Assembly: GCA_905182255.1 (NCBI GenBank)
Contig: CAJJAH010000001.1
Span: 281,508 to 345,507 of the forward strand
Origin: Cryomorphaceae bacterium BACL11 MAG-121001-bin54
GTDB taxonomy: Bacteria > Bacteroidota > Bacteroidia > Flavobacteriales > BACL11
Length of the DNA: 64,000 nt
Direction: 5' to 3'
Made by a program: the position numbers and the translations under genes. Shown here piece after piece: positions 18,049-28,029 of the stretch. Under the pieces are notes generated by a model that saw only the letters and a program-made list of their open reading frames with translations, searched no databases and was not told the DNA's origin. Every line of letters begins with the position of its first letter. Position 1 is the stretch's first letter.

Positions 18049-19098
18049 TTAACTATATTGTTGTTCGTAATATTTTTGATAATCTCCAGAAACAATATTT
18101 TCTAACCATTTTTCATTAGCTAAATACCATGTAATGGTTTTTACCAATCCCTCATTAAATTGTAAAGAAGGTTCCCAGCCTAATTCATTTTTCAACTTAT
18201 TGGCATCAATAGCATAACGCTTATCGTGTCCAGGCCTATCTTTAACATAAGTTATTAAACGCTCAGAAGTTCCTGTTTCATTTCCTAAAGCAATATCCAT
18301 TTGTTTACAAAGTATTTTAATCAAATCAATATTTCTCCACTCATTAAAACCACCTATATTGTAGGTTTCCCCATTTCTACCTTCGTGATATATTTTGTCA
18401 ATTGCTATTGCATGATCTACAACATACAACCAGTCTCTTGTAAATTTGCCATCACCATAAACTGGAAGAGATTTTCTATTTCTAATATTATTAATAAAAA
18501 GAGGAAGAAGCTTTTCGGGGAATTGATTAGGACCATAATTATTAGAACAATTTGAAATAACATAAGGCATACCATAAGTATTTCCGTAAGCCCTTACAAA
18601 ATGATCGGAACTTGCTTTTGAAGATGCGTAAGGTGATTGAGGGTCGTATGAAGTGTTTTCTGAGAATAAACCAGTATCTCCTAAACTTCCATATACCTCA
18701 TCAGTTGAAACATGATAGAATAAATTTCCGTCTATATTTTCTTTCCATAAATTTTTAGCAGCATTCAAAAGGTTAACTGTTCCCACCACATTAGTCATAA
18801 TAAATTCCATGGGATTTTTAATGGAACGGTCAACATGGCTTTCAGCTGCCAAATGAATAACACCATCAAAGTCATATTTTGCAAATAATTCGTTTACACA
18901 ATCTTCATCAACTATATCTCCTTTTTCAAAAATATAATTTTCCTTATTTTCAAGGTCCTTTAAATTTTCAAGGTTTCCGGCATAAGTTAATTTATCTAGG
19001 TTTACAATTTTATAATCTGGATATTTATTTACAAATAAACGTATTACATGCGAACCTATGAAACCTGCTCCTCCAGTAATTAACAGAGTTTTACTCAT
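18049..19098 (-). CDS. rfbB: dTDP-glucose 4,6-dehydratase
   Basis: RfbB converts dTDP-glucose to dTDP-4-keto-6-deoxyglucose for L-rhamnose and other deoxysugars. The 349-residue protein has the NAD-binding GGAGFIGSHVIR, HLAAESHVDRSI near 82, VSTDEVYGSLGDTG with the catalytic Thr-Asp-Glu triad, and YASSKASSDHFVRAY (YxxxK). RDWLYVVDHA, ETYNIGGFNEW and DRPGHDKRYAID complete the family signature. The other dTDP-rhamnose genes (rfbA, C, D) are not in the window. It is probably in an operon with the phosphatase downstream. Confidence 0.95.
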   Translation of the reverse strand: MSKTLLITGGAGFIGSHVIRLFVNKYPDYKIVNLDKLTYAGNLENLKDLENKENYIFEKGDIVDEDCVNELFAKYDFDGVIHLAAESHVDRSIKNPMEFIMTNVVGTVNLLNAAKNLWKENIDGNLFYHVSTDEVYGSLGDTGLFSENTSYDPQSPYASSKASSDHFVRAYGNTYGMPYVISNCSNNYGPNQFPEKLLPLFINNIRNRKSLPVYGDGKFTRDWLYVVDHAIAIDKIYHEGRNGETYNIGGFNEWRNIDLIKILCKQMDIALGNETGTSERLITYVKDRPGHDKRYAIDANKLKNELGWEPSLQFNEGLVKTITWYLANEKWLENIVSGDYQKYYEQQYS

Positions 19099-19208
19099 AT
19101 TTTATTTATCATTTAAATTTCGAAGCAAATGTAGGTAATTATTATGCAATCCATTACGTTAATTAGATACTGAAAATGTATTTTAGCCCACAAATCTGAT
19201 AATCAATT

Positions 19209-19940
19209 ATGAGAAAGCTAACAACCCTTTGTTTTATTTTCTGTTTTTTGACCTCTTTTGCCCAAAAAAATAAGCAGACCGCTATTACTTTTGGCTACAC
19301 TCATCAATTCCCTATTGGCGACTTAGCCGAAAGATATGGAGATAATTCATCTGTTGGATTTTCTTTCTTTAAAGAAAAAGAAAAGAACTTTTTTTATGGC
19401 ATAGAAGGAGGGTACCTCTTTAGTAATAATGTAAAAGATATTTCTATTTTTGATAATATTACTACCTCATCTGGGGCAGTCATTGGTGCAGATGGAACAT
19501 ATTCAAATATAAATCTTATGCAAAGAGGTTTCGATGTTCATGCCTTTATAGGATATGCATACCACCCAAAAGAAAATAATTTAAGTGGTCTTTATCTCTC
19601 AATAGGAGGAGGATTTTTGCAACATCAAATTTTTATTGACACTAAAAACCAAAATGCACCACAATTGGATGAGGAGTACAAAAAAGGATATGATCGCTTA
19701 ACTAATGGGATTAGTACAAAATGGGATGCAAGCTATAAATTTTATAGCCCAAATGGAAAGTTTCAGATGTATACTGGAATAAATATAACTATTGCTTACA
19801 CAAAAAATAAACGCCCATACCTATTTGACAAAGAGGAATACACCTCAAATACAGGAAGCTGGGACAATCTATTAGGAATCAATATGGGTGTTATTATTCC
19901 TATCCAACGCAAAAATGAAGAAGAATTTCATTATTACTAA
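19209..19940 (+). CDS. Outer-membrane-type exported protein beside waaA
   Basis: A 243-residue protein with a signal peptide (CFIFCFLTSFAQ) and alternating hydrophobic/glycine segments such as GYTHQFPIGDL, GIEGGYLF, HAFIGYAYHP and LSIGGGFLQHQIF, ending near LLGINMGVIIPI; this suggests an 8-stranded outer-membrane beta-barrel. Its stop codon is directly followed by the waaA ATG, so the two are one transcript. It was not recognised as a named family; a role in LPS or envelope biogenesis is inferred only from position. Confidence 0.7.
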   Translation: MRKLTTLCFIFCFLTSFAQKNKQTAITFGYTHQFPIGDLAERYGDNSSVGFSFFKEKEKNFFYGIEGGYLFSNNVKDISIFDNITTSSGAVIGADGTYSNINLMQRGFDVHAFIGYAYHPKENNLSGLYLSIGGGFLQHQIFIDTKNQNAPQLDEEYKKGYDRLTNGISTKWDASYKFYSPNGKFQMYTGINITIAYTKNKRPYLFDKEEYTSNTGSWDNLLGINMGVIIPIQRKNEEEFHYY

Positions 19941-21131
19941 ATGAATATTTTATACACTATAAGTATTCAGCTTTATATAATTGCAATTCATATTGCAGCC
20001 TTATTTAATGCTAAAGCTAAATTATGGGTAAAAGGAAGAAAAACTATTTTCCAGAAACTAACTGAAGCAATAAAAGAAGATCAAGATATTGTTTGGTTTC
20101 ACTGTGCTTCATTGGGTGAATTTGAACAAGGAAAACCTATTATCGAAGGTTATAAACTAAAATATCCAAATCATAAAATATTACTAACCTTCTTTTCGCC
20201 TTCTGGTTATGAAATTCAAAAAAACTATGATGTGGTAGACTGGGTTTTCTATCTTTCTGCTGACACAAAAAAAAATGCAAAAAAATTCATAAACATTGTA
20301 AATCCTATAAAAGTAATTTTTATTAAGTATGAATTTTGGTTCAATTATATGGCTGAATGCAAAAAACAAAATATTCCATTTTATTCCGTTTCTAGTATCT
20401 TTAGAAAGGAACAATCTTTTTTCAAATATGATTTTTTTGCAAAGCAACTTAATAACATAAGTCATTTTTTTGTTCAGAATAACAACTCAAAAGAATTATT
20501 ACAAAAAATTGGTTTTTCCAACTGTACTGTTACTGGCGACACCCGTTTTGATAGCGTTGCTTCTAATACTCAAAACGCAATAAGCATTCCATTAATTGAA
20601 AAATTTTCCGAAAATAAAACCACCATTATTTGTGGTAGCACTTGGCCTAAGGATGAGGCCCTTTTAGCAAAATATATTAAGGAAAATCCTAATTACAATT
20701 ATATTATCGCGCCACATGAGATGCAGCATATTATTGAATTAAAAAAACAGACTAATGCTTTATTATTTTCAAAAGCAGACAGCACAAATATCAGTAATAG
20801 TACTGTACTGATTATTGACAGTATCGGTATCCTTTCTAATATCTATAAATATGGTAATCTTGCTTACATTGGGGGAGGATTCGGGTCAGGAATTCATAAT
20901 ATACTTGAAGCTGTTGCTTACGGCTTGCCTGTTGTGTTTGGCCCTAATTATCAAAAATTTAATGAAGCAAATGAATTGATAAATAAGAAAGGAGCTATCT
21001 CGATTTCTAATTATACAGAGCTAACTTCAGCGATTGATTTCTTTAATACTTTTGACAAATCGATTGCGACTGATTATATCCAAGAAAATAGTGGCGCTAC
21101 AACAAAAATATTAAATTCTATCGTTACATGA
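19941..21131 (+). CDS. waaA: 3-deoxy-D-manno-octulosonic acid (Kdo) transferase
   Basis: WaaA (KdtA, family GT30) adds Kdo to lipid A precursor at the inner membrane. The 396-residue protein has an N-terminal membrane anchor, then FHCASLGEFEQGKPII near 53, LLTFFSPSGYE near 88, KYEFWFNYM near 130, and the C-terminal nucleotide-sugar region GNLAYIGGGFGSGIHNILEAVAYGLPVVFGP. The catalytic Glu is in SLGEFEQG. It overlaps the next gene by four bases, so the three genes 19209-21670 form an operon. Confidence 0.95.
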   Translation: MNILYTISIQLYIIAIHIAALFNAKAKLWVKGRKTIFQKLTEAIKEDQDIVWFHCASLGEFEQGKPIIEGYKLKYPNHKILLTFFSPSGYEIQKNYDVVDWVFYLSADTKKNAKKFINIVNPIKVIFIKYEFWFNYMAECKKQNIPFYSVSSIFRKEQSFFKYDFFAKQLNNISHFFVQNNNSKELLQKIGFSNCTVTGDTRFDSVASNTQNAISIPLIEKFSENKTTIICGSTWPKDEALLAKYIKENPNYNYIIAPHEMQHIIELKKQTNALLFSKADSTNISNSTVLIIDSIGILSNIYKYGNLAYIGGGFGSGIHNILEAVAYGLPVVFGPNYQKFNEANELINKKGAISISNYTELTSAIDFFNTFDKSIATDYIQENSGATTKILNSIVT

Positions 21132-21670
21132 AAACATTAAAATTTCTTATTATATTATTATGGATATTATTTTCAAAGAGTTATGATGCGTATTGTACTT
21201 TTCAGCATACCCCGGATTTATCAAAAGAAGCAAATCCTTTAGTTTCACTGTTAGGCTTTAATTGGTTTTGGCTCTTATTAGTAATTGGATTATTAACCAT
21301 CTATACTTGTTATACTTTATATCTAATTTCATTTAAATCTATTAAACTTTATCCGCAAGAAAAAGGATATTCTTTTAGTAATTTTATTGCACATATGTAT
21401 TTCGGCAAGAAAAGTAGTTTACTTTCAATTCTTTACAAATTTCCATCTATAAAAGATGAAAGATTTCATTACACTTTTGGCAATATATTTGTAAGGTATT
21501 TGGTGTTTGCTGGTTTTGTTTCAACTATTATGTGGCTCTTGATAAATAATTCTGAATTGTATAAAAATATTCATAATGCATTTGTGATTTATGGTATTCT
21601 TATTTCAGGCACATTTCTTATAGTTTATAATTACTATAAGGCCAACTATAACAAATATCAAATGCAATAA
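21128..21670 (+). CDS. Small membrane protein in the waaA operon
   Basis: A 180-residue protein with hydrophobic segments at about 4-16, 48-70, 123-142 and 150-167, so three or four membrane helices. A conserved-looking stretch reads DAYCTFQHTPDLSKEANPL near 20, then charged loops. It overlaps waaA by ATGA and ends just before a terminator, so it is the last gene of the operon. No family recognised; a membrane role linked to LPS is only guilt by association. Confidence 0.65.
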   Translation: MKTLKFLIILLWILFSKSYDAYCTFQHTPDLSKEANPLVSLLGFNWFWLLLVIGLLTIYTCYTLYLISFKSIKLYPQEKGYSFSNFIAHMYFGKKSSLLSILYKFPSIKDERFHYTFGNIFVRYLVFAGFVSTIMWLLINNSELYKNIHNAFVIYGILISGTFLIVYNYYKANYNKYQMQ

Positions 21671-21699
21671 AAAAGCAGAGACTTTGGCCTCTGCTTTTT
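21670..21699. terminator. Bidirectional terminator between waaA operon and tRNAs
   Basis: AAAAAGCAGAG pairs with CTCTGCTTTTT around an eight-base loop. It ends the plus-strand waaA operon and, read on the other strand, the tRNA-Gly/tRNA-Leu transcript. Confidence 0.85.
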
Positions 21700-21700
21700 G

Positions 21701-21784
21701 TACCCGGGACGGGACTTGAACCCGTACGGACTAATGTCCATTGGATTTTAAGTCCAACGTGTCTACCAATTCCACCACCCGGGC
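21701..21784 (-). tRNA. tRNA-Leu (anticodon TAA)
   Basis: 84 bases, GCCCGGG...CCCGGGT plus discriminator A. The anticodon loop CTTAAAA in the stem TGGA/TCCA gives anticodon TAA. A long variable arm and the T-loop GGTTCAAGTCC are present. No CCA is encoded. It follows tRNA-Gly on the minus strand. Confidence 0.95.
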
Positions 21785-21809
21785 AGGGTAATGTTTTTAA
21801 CTACTAGCG

Positions 21810-21881
21810 AGCGAGTGATGAGATTCGAACTCACGACCCCCACCTTGGCAAGGTGATGCTCTACCCCTGAGCTACACTCGC
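21810..21881 (-). tRNA. tRNA-Gly (anticodon GCC)
   Basis: 72 bases, acceptor GCGAGTG/CACTCGC plus T. The anticodon loop TTGCCAA gives GCC, and the T-arm GAGTTCGAATCTC is canonical. It lies 25 bases upstream of tRNA-Leu and shares its promoter and terminator. Confidence 0.96.
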
Positions 21882-21892
21882 AATAAGGATGG

Positions 21893-21923
21893 CAAATTTA
21901 ATTAAATAATCAATACCACAAAA
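21893..21923 (-). promoter_or_regulatory. Promoter of the tRNA-Gly/tRNA-Leu transcript
   Basis: On the minus strand TTTTG, an 18-base spacer and TAAATTTG form a full -33/-7 pair of the Bacteroidota sigma-factor type, 11 bases before the tRNA-Gly 5' end. Confidence 0.7.
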
Positions 21924-21930
21924 CCAAAAA

Positions 21931-24531
21931 CTACTTTCCTAATAGTTTTTTTATTTCATTCAATTTCATTAAGGCTTCAACTGGGGTTAATGTATTGATA
22001 TCCAATATTTTTATTTCTTCTCTTAACTCTTCTAATATAGGATCATCTAACTTAAAAAAGCTCATCTGCATATTACTTTCCTCAGTTATCGCATCAGTAT
22101 TACTTTCTTTTGTTCTTAGAGATTCTAATTGTCTAAGGATTTTTTCTGCTTTTCTTATAATCTGCTTTGGCATTCCTGCCATTTTAGCTACCTGTATACC
22201 AAAACTATGCTCACTCCCTCCTTCCTTTAATGTTCTGATAAAAATAATATTTTTCCCACTTTCCTTTACTGATACATTATAATTTTTTACTCTAGAAAAC
22301 TGCTCTGTCATTTCGTTTAGTTCATGATAATGGGTAGCAAATAATGTTTTTGCTTTAGTAGGATGCTCATGCAGATATTCAGCAATTGCCCATGCAATAG
22401 ATATCCCATCATAAGTACTTGTTCCCCTACCTATTTCATCTAATAATATCAAGCTATTATCAGAAATATTATTCAAAATACTAGCGGTTTCATTCATTTC
22501 TACCATAAAAGTTGACTCTCCCATAGATATATTATCTGAAGCTCCCACTCTTGTAAATATCTTATCTACCAAACCTATTTCTGCTCCTTCAGCAGGAACA
22601 AAACTTCCTATCTGAGCCAAAAGAACAATAAGTGCAGTTTGCCTTAATAAGGCTGATTTACCAGACATATTAGGACCAGTTATCATCATAATTTGCTGTT
22701 GATCTCTGTTCAGTGTTACGTCATTAGGAATATAAGGTTTACCCATTTCCAGTTGCTGTTCAATTACTGGGTGCCTTCCTTTTTTTATTATTAAATCAGA
22801 ACTACTATTAATAACTGGTTTAGCATAATTATATTTTTTCGCTATTAATGAAAATGAAAGTAAACAATCCAATTGCGAAACTATATAAGCATTTTGCTGT
22901 ATCGGCTGTATATATTCCAATATACTTTGTACTAATTCATGAAACAGGCTATTTTCAATTTCTGAAATTCTGCCTTCAGCACTTAAAATCTTGTGTTCAT
23001 ACTGCTTTAATTCATCAGTTATGTAGCGCTCAGCACTTACTAATGTCTGTTTTCTAATCCATTCCTCAGGGACCTGTTCCTTAAACCTATTTCTCACCTC
23101 CAAATAATATCCAAATACATTGTTAAAGGATATCTTTAAAGAGGTTATGCCAGTACGTTCAATCTCTCTCGCGAGCATTTTATTTAGATATTCCTTCCCA
23201 GAATTTTGAATAGAGCGTAATTCATCTAACTCAACATTTATCCCTGCTTTTATTACGTTTCCTTTATTAAGAAGTATGGGGGGGGTATCATTCAATTCTT
23301 TTTCTATCCTATCTATTATATTCGCGCAAGGATGTATCTTAGATGCTAATTTTTTTAAATTCTTATCTGATGAAGAGCAAATTTCTTTAATAGGACCCAA
23401 GGCAATTAACGCCTCTTTTAACCTCGCGCATTCTCTGGGGTTTAAACGCATAGTAGCGACTTTTGATATTAAGCGCTCTAAATCTCCAATAATAGATATC
23501 TCTTTTAATAACACATTTGAGAGCTTCTCACTTGCAAACATCTGTTCAACAATATTGTGACGTTCTGCAATCTGTTCTTTATTTTTTAAGGGCAAGGCCA
23601 ACCATCTTTTCAACATTCTAGCTCCCATCGCTGATTTTGTGTGATCCAATACTTGAATCAATGTCTTCGCCCCTTCATTTGGCGAATAAAATAGTTCTAA
23701 ATTCCTGATGGTAAATCTGTCCATCCAAACGTACTTATCTTCTTCAATACGAGAAATTCGTAAAATATTTTTTGTTTGATGATGATGCGTTTCTTTAAGG
23801 TAATGTAACGCTACACCTGCCGCAATAACACCGTCAGTGAGCTCAATAACACCAAAACCTTTTAAAGAATTTGTACCAAATTGCTTGTTCAATAGATCAG
23901 TTGTATAATCAGTTGTAAAGGCCCAATCATCTAACATGTGAGTGAAGAGAGAAGAGCCAAAATCTTGTTTAAAATTTTTGTTTTTTGATTTCTGGTAAAT
24001 TACTTCAGTTGGGCTTAAACTTTGTAATAATTTATCTACATAATCATTATTACCTTCTGCTATCAAAAATTCTCCTGTCGAAATATCCAAGAAAGAAACT
24101 CCAATATTTTTCTTACCATAAAAGACTGCTGCTAAAAAATTATTCTTATTAGATTCTAGAGTTAATTCATTGTACGAAACTCCTGGAGTAACTAATTCAG
24201 TAACACCTCTTTTGACTATTCCTTTTGCCTGTTTTGGGTCTTCTAACTGATCACATATTGCAACTCTTTCTCCAGCCCTTACCAATTTAGGTAAATAAGT
24301 ATCTAGTGAATGATGTGGGAAACCAGCTAATTCAATTTTTGAGTCCCCATTATTCCTTGCTGTAAGCACAATACCTAAAATTCTAGATGTTTTAATAGCA
24401 TCTTCACCGAAGGTTTCGTAAAAATCACCAACTCGAAATAATAACAACGCACCTGGGTGTTTGGTTTTTATTGCATTATACTGACCCATTAAGGGAGTAA
24501 TTTTCTTTTCTTTCTTCTTCTTAATTGACAA
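21931..24531 (-). CDS. mutS: DNA mismatch repair protein MutS
   Basis: MutS recognises mismatches and small loops and starts methyl-independent or -directed repair with MutL. The 866-residue protein has the mismatch-reading block [14 protein letters not shown] near residue 30, the lever/clamp region, Walker A GPNMSGKS near 620, STFMVEM, Walker [17 protein letters not shown] and [13 protein letters not shown]. The assigned start is a TTG (24531), and there is no earlier ATG; the same bases form part of a TATTTTTG promoter-like box. If that box is real, translation would start at ATG 24489 (MGQYNAIK), still upstream of the mismatch domain. Confidence 0.96.
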   Translation of the reverse strand: MSIKKKKEKKITPLMGQYNAIKTKHPGALLLFRVGDFYETFGEDAIKTSRILGIVLTARNNGDSKIELAGFPHHSLDTYLPKLVRAGERVAICDQLEDPKQAKGIVKRGVTELVTPGVSYNELTLESNKNNFLAAVFYGKKNIGVSFLDISTGEFLIAEGNNDYVDKLLQSLSPTEVIYQKSKNKNFKQDFGSSLFTHMLDDWAFTTDYTTDLLNKQFGTNSLKGFGVIELTDGVIAAGVALHYLKETHHHQTKNILRISRIEEDKYVWMDRFTIRNLELFYSPNEGAKTLIQVLDHTKSAMGARMLKRWLALPLKNKEQIAERHNIVEQMFASEKLSNVLLKEISIIGDLERLISKVATMRLNPRECARLKEALIALGPIKEICSSSDKNLKKLASKIHPCANIIDRIEKELNDTPPILLNKGNVIKAGINVELDELRSIQNSGKEYLNKMLAREIERTGITSLKISFNNVFGYYLEVRNRFKEQVPEEWIRKQTLVSAERYITDELKQYEHKILSAEGRISEIENSLFHELVQSILEYIQPIQQNAYIVSQLDCLLSFSLIAKKYNYAKPVINSSSDLIIKKGRHPVIEQQLEMGKPYIPNDVTLNRDQQQIMMITGPNMSGKSALLRQTALIVLLAQIGSFVPAEGAEIGLVDKIFTRVGASDNISMGESTFMVEMNETASILNNISDNSLILLDEIGRGTSTYDGISIAWAIAEYLHEHPTKAKTLFATHYHELNEMTEQFSRVKNYNVSVKESGKNIIFIRTLKEGGSEHSFGIQVAKMAGMPKQIIRKAEKILRQLESLRTKESNTDAITEESNMQMSFFKLDDPILEELREEIKILDINTLTPVEALMKLNEIKKLLGK

Positions 24532-24543
24532 AAATATATTCTT

Positions 24544-24551
24544 TAATTTTG
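24544..24551 (+). promoter_or_regulatory. -7 promoter box TAATTTTG for the SpoU methyltransferase
   Basis: TAATTTTG fits TAnnTTTG, 15 bases before the ATG at 24567. A TTG lies 17 bases or so upstream (TTGAC). Confidence 0.5.
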
Positions 24552-24566
24552 CAACAAATATAAGTG

Positions 24567-25097
24567 ATGAAAAAGTTAAAAAACAAAGATTTACAAAGAA
24601 TAAATATTGAAGAGTTTAAAATAGCTAAAAAAACTCCTATTACAATTATACTCGACAATGTAAGGAGCGCATTAAATGTTGGTTCGATATTTCGCACCTC
24701 AGATGCTTTTTTAATTGAAACCATAATTCTATGTGGAATAACAGCTACTCCTCCTAATAAGGAAATCAGAAAGGCTGCACTTGGCTCAACAGACTCAGTA
24801 AATTGGAAATACGCTAAAAATACAACAGAAGCTGTAAAAAAATTAATTAAAGAAGGATATTATGTTGTTGGTGTAGAACAAGCTGGTAAATCGACTCCAT
24901 TAAATAAATTTAAATTACCTAAAAAACCAATCGCTATTATACTAGGCAATGAGGTGAATGGTGTTGCTCAAGAAGTAATTGATATTTGTAATGAAGTAAT
25001 TGAAATACAACAATTTGGCACAAAACATTCTTTAAACGTATCTGTAACAACTGGAATCGTTATCTGGAAAATATGGGAAAAAATGAATGATTCTTAA
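24567..25097 (+). CDS. SpoU/TrmH-family RNA 2'-O-methyltransferase
   Basis: A 176-residue SPOUT-fold enzyme that methylates a ribose 2'-OH in tRNA or rRNA with S-adenosylmethionine. Motif 1 is [18 protein letters not shown] near 31, motif 2 is [11 protein letters not shown] near 128 and motif 3 is [14 protein letters not shown] near 152, forming the trefoil-knot cofactor site. It lacks the N-terminal substrate-binding domain of RlmB. The exact target (for example tRNA G18 as in TrmH) cannot be set. I use ATG 24567, not the GTG at 24564 of the track. Confidence 0.9.
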   Translation: MKKLKNKDLQRINIEEFKIAKKTPITIILDNVRSALNVGSIFRTSDAFLIETIILCGITATPPNKEIRKAALGSTDSVNWKYAKNTTEAVKKLIKEGYYVVGVEQAGKSTPLNKFKLPKKPIAIILGNEVNGVAQEVIDICNEVIEIQQFGTKHSLNVSVTTGIVIWKIWEKMNDS

Positions 25098-25112
25098 TTA
25101 TAAACCAAAAGA

Positions 25113-25958
25113 TCAATCTATCAGTTTATCCTTAGAAGCAACTGTTCCAAGGTCATATGCTAACCCAAGTGAAAAAAGAGAAAATTTATCTTTTGCATTA
25201 TCACTTTTCATTATAGATGAGTCCCATCTATCTGAATTATTAACTCTTAATGTGTAATCTAATAATAAACTAACTCCACTAATCATTTTATACTTTATTT
25301 TACCCCCAAAAACCATCACAGATTCAGAAACAACATCTGATTCATTTTTAGTAAGCTCTTCATATCCATGACTATATATGTATTCATCAGAATATAAGTT
25401 CGTCCGCAAACTTCTAAACTGAGATAAACCAAAACCAGCTTTTACTATAATAGAAAGATTTTCAGGCATTTCTGTTTTTATTAATTTTGAAATATCCGAA
25501 TTTAAGTTATAATTTAACAACACATCAGTCTCGTTAAAAGTCGTTACAAATTTCTGACCATTCATTCCTTCAGTAGTCTCTGCAATAATTCCATAAGGGT
25601 CATCAATTTCAAGACCAATATATTCATTTGGTCTTCTTAGACCAGCAAACTCTCCAACTACATGTTCTATACTAATAGAAGTTCTCTCATCAATCTTTTT
25701 CTCTAAACTGAAAGAAAATGCATATCTTAACTCTTTAAAATCTTCATCTTGGTATACCAATTCTGTTTGGGTAGAAGGGGCATAATCATACTGAGTTATA
25801 TCACCATCAAACTTAGTTGCTCCATAGTTAAAACCAATAGACCAATCTTTTAATAGATTATCAGATCCAGATGCATTTTCCTCTAAAGCTTTCTGAGCAA
25901 ATAATAAACTGCTAGAGAATAAAATAACTGTAACAATGAGGGATATATTTTTTAACAT
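25113..25958 (-). CDS. Outer-membrane beta-barrel-like exported protein
   Basis: 281 residues with signal peptide (LFSSSLLFAQ). The body has alternating strands such as WSIGFNYGATKFDGD, ISIEHVVGEFAGLRR, DVLLNYNLNSD, IIVKAGFGLSQFRS, VMVFGGKIKYKM and FSLFSLGLAYDLG, which look like transmembrane beta strands. No family recognised. It is divergently transcribed from the OmpA/TPR lipoprotein at 26109 with TAnnTTTG boxes for both, so they may be functionally paired. Confidence 0.65.
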   Translation of the reverse strand: MLKNISLIVTVILFSSSLLFAQKALEENASGSDNLLKDWSIGFNYGATKFDGDITQYDYAPSTQTELVYQDEDFKELRYAFSFSLEKKIDERTSISIEHVVGEFAGLRRPNEYIGLEIDDPYGIIAETTEGMNGQKFVTTFNETDVLLNYNLNSDISKLIKTEMPENLSIIVKAGFGLSQFRSLRTNLYSDEYIYSHGYEELTKNESDVVSESVMVFGGKIKYKMISGVSLLLDYTLRVNNSDRWDSSIMKSDNAKDKFSLFSLGLAYDLGTVASKDKLID

Positions 25959-25977
25959 AATATTTATTTATTTATTG

Positions 25978-25985
25978 CAAATTTA
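25978..25985 (-). promoter_or_regulatory. -7 promoter box TAAATTTG for the 25113-25958 gene
   Basis: TAAATTTG on the minus strand, 19 bases before the ATG at 25958. Confidence 0.5.
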
Positions 25986-26069
25986 AATAAAAAATTTATC
26001 ATAACATAATTACTAACAACATAATTGTAAAATCTATAATTGTGAGACAATAAGTCGACAATAATTTTT

Positions 26070-26077
26070 TATTTTTG
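26070..26077 (+). promoter_or_regulatory. -7 promoter box TATTTTTG for the lipoprotein at 26109
   Basis: TATTTTTG fits TAnnTTTG, 31 bases before the ATG at 26109. Confidence 0.5.
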
Positions 26078-26108
26078 CAATAATTATAAATTAAACAAAA
26101 ACATCGTA

Positions 26109-27773
26109 ATGAGAATTTCAAAAATATTTTATGTTTTAATATTAGCTACTTTATTAAGTAGTTGTGGATTAAATAATATGGCAAGTAAATATGAAACAGT
26201 AAGCTTTAATGTAACGCCTTCAACTTTACAAACACATGCTGGAAAAGTATCATTAACGTTAGATGCAACTTTTCCTGAAAAGTATTTTTCAAAAAAAGCA
26301 ACTGTTGATTTTACTCCAGTATTAGTGTATGCTAATGGAGAAACTGCTTTTAAAACTATTACGATACAGGGTGAGGAAGCTACTGGTGGTGAGGCTACAA
26401 TTTTTAACGAAACCGGAGGTAATTTCAACTATCAAGACTACATCAAATATAGTTCAGATATGATGACTTCTAATTTAGAATTAAGAGCTACTGCAAAAAT
26501 AAAAGATGAAGAAAAGGTGTTAGGCCCTATCAATATTGCAAATGGTGTTATTGCAACATCAACAAGAGTTCTTGACAATGAAGAATTAGCAAATAACAAT
26601 CATGAATATGAACATGAGACTATTTTAGAAGAATCAGCTACCATATATTTTTTAGTGAACCAATCTAATATCAGAGTAACTGAAAAAAGCGATGAAGATA
26701 TTAAGAGATTAACTGCATTTGCTGAAAATGGATACAAAACTCATTCTATTGAAATTAAATCTTTTGCCTCTCCTGAAGGGTCTGTAAATATGAATGATAA
26801 TGTTTCGGACAATAGAATGAAAAGTACCCTTACATATACTAAGCGGTTATTGCGGAATTTAAAACTAGATGGCGCAAGAAATTCTGAATTATACACCGAA
26901 ACTTCAGTTGGAGAAGACTGGGCAGGATTTGAATCTTTAGTGCAAGCTTCTAACATAAAAGACAAAAGAAGAATTAATAAAATTGTAAATTCTGTTGAAG
27001 ATTTAGAACTAAGAGAACAACAAATAAGAGATCTAGCTGAAATTTATGATGCACTAGAAGGGGATGTGTTACCACAATTGAGAAAAGCAATTATTGTAAT
27101 TCGTTCATTCGAACCAAAAAGAACTGATGAGGAAATTGCAACACTTTCAACAACAACTCCTGAAATTTTAGATGTAAAAGAATTATTATTCTCAGCAACT
27201 TTAACTGATGATGCAACTGTAAAGGAAGGTATTTATAGTAAAGCTGTTGAACTACACAATGATTGGAGAGGATACAATAATATTGCTTGCATGCATATAG
27301 CTAATGGTGACTTAAATACTGCTATGATTTATCTTAATAAAGCTGTATCTATATCTAGTGAAAACTCTGACATATGTACAAACAAAGGAATTATTGCATC
27401 AAGAATTGGTGAGCTATCAAATGCTCAGGTATTGTTTGACAAAGCGAATACTTCTGAGCTGAATCAAGCTACATTAGACATAAGACAAGGAGAATACAAA
27501 AAAGCAGCAAGATTTTTTAAAAATGGAAAATCACATAATGCTGTATTAGCACAAGTTTTAAATGGCAAAAATTCAACATGCAATGAGGAAACTGCTGCTT
27601 GCTATTATCTAAATGCTATTTCTGCGGCTAGATCAAATGAGAATGGGGCTGTGATTAGCAACTTAACAAATGCTATTTCTTTAAATGCAAACTACAAAGC
27701 AGAAGCTAACATTGATTTAGAGTTTGTAAATCTAAGAACAAATGAAGCTTTTATCGCTTTAACTAAACAGTAA
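26109..27773 (+). CDS. Lipoprotein with OmpA-like region and TPR repeats
   Basis: A 554-residue lipoprotein (lipobox LLSSCG, Cys19). Residues about 30-160 form a beta-rich module. Around 175-240 the sequence YFLVNQSNIRVTEKSDEDIKRL... IEIKSFASPEGSVNMNDNVSDNRM resembles an OmpA-type peptidoglycan-binding domain (the SFASPEG...N..VS..RM block). From about 370 on it contains helical tetratricopeptide-like repeats (NNIACMHIANGDLNTAMIYLNKAVSIS, AGR-type spacing). Such lipoproteins sit on the inner leaflet or face of the outer membrane and bridge it to peptidoglycan or partner proteins. Partner unknown; the divergent barrel gene is a candidate. Confidence 0.7.
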   Translation: MRISKIFYVLILATLLSSCGLNNMASKYETVSFNVTPSTLQTHAGKVSLTLDATFPEKYFSKKATVDFTPVLVYANGETAFKTITIQGEEATGGEATIFNETGGNFNYQDYIKYSSDMMTSNLELRATAKIKDEEKVLGPINIANGVIATSTRVLDNEELANNNHEYEHETILEESATIYFLVNQSNIRVTEKSDEDIKRLTAFAENGYKTHSIEIKSFASPEGSVNMNDNVSDNRMKSTLTYTKRLLRNLKLDGARNSELYTETSVGEDWAGFESLVQASNIKDKRRINKIVNSVEDLELREQQIRDLAEIYDALEGDVLPQLRKAIIVIRSFEPKRTDEEIATLSTTTPEILDVKELLFSATLTDDATVKEGIYSKAVELHNDWRGYNNIACMHIANGDLNTAMIYLNKAVSISSENSDICTNKGIIASRIGELSNAQVLFDKANTSELNQATLDIRQGEYKKAARFFKNGKSHNAVLAQVLNGKNSTCNEETAACYYLNAISAARSNENGAVISNLTNAISLNANYKAEANIDLEFVNLRTNEAFIALTKQ

Positions 27774-27797
27774 GTCTAAAAAAAATATAACATGGAT

Positions 27798-27827
27798 AGC
27801 CCCATTTAAAAGATGGGGTTATTTTTT
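27798..27827 (+). terminator. Terminator after the OmpA/TPR lipoprotein
   Basis: AGCCCCAT pairs with ATGGGGTT around a seven-base loop, then ATTTTTT. The 200 bases that follow to 28029 show no gene or structure I can name. Confidence 0.8.
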
Positions 27828-28029
27828 GAATATAAAACTCAATAACAAAAACTAACTTCAAAATTACTTAAGCTACCAAAAGAATGGTTAAATCATTTTT
27901 GATCACTTAGGTTAATATTCGGATTGATTGTGGAATCTAACGGCTTTTAATGATATAAAAAACAAAAAAACAACTCTACTTGTCATCTAGTTAAAATTAA
28001 TGCTTGAGCATAATTTTAAATTATAAATA

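Noticed and set aside
27828-28029. Possible small RNA in the gap after the OmpA/TPR lipoprotein
   Set aside because: No promoter-terminator pair or stable structure beyond the terminator at 27798-27827.
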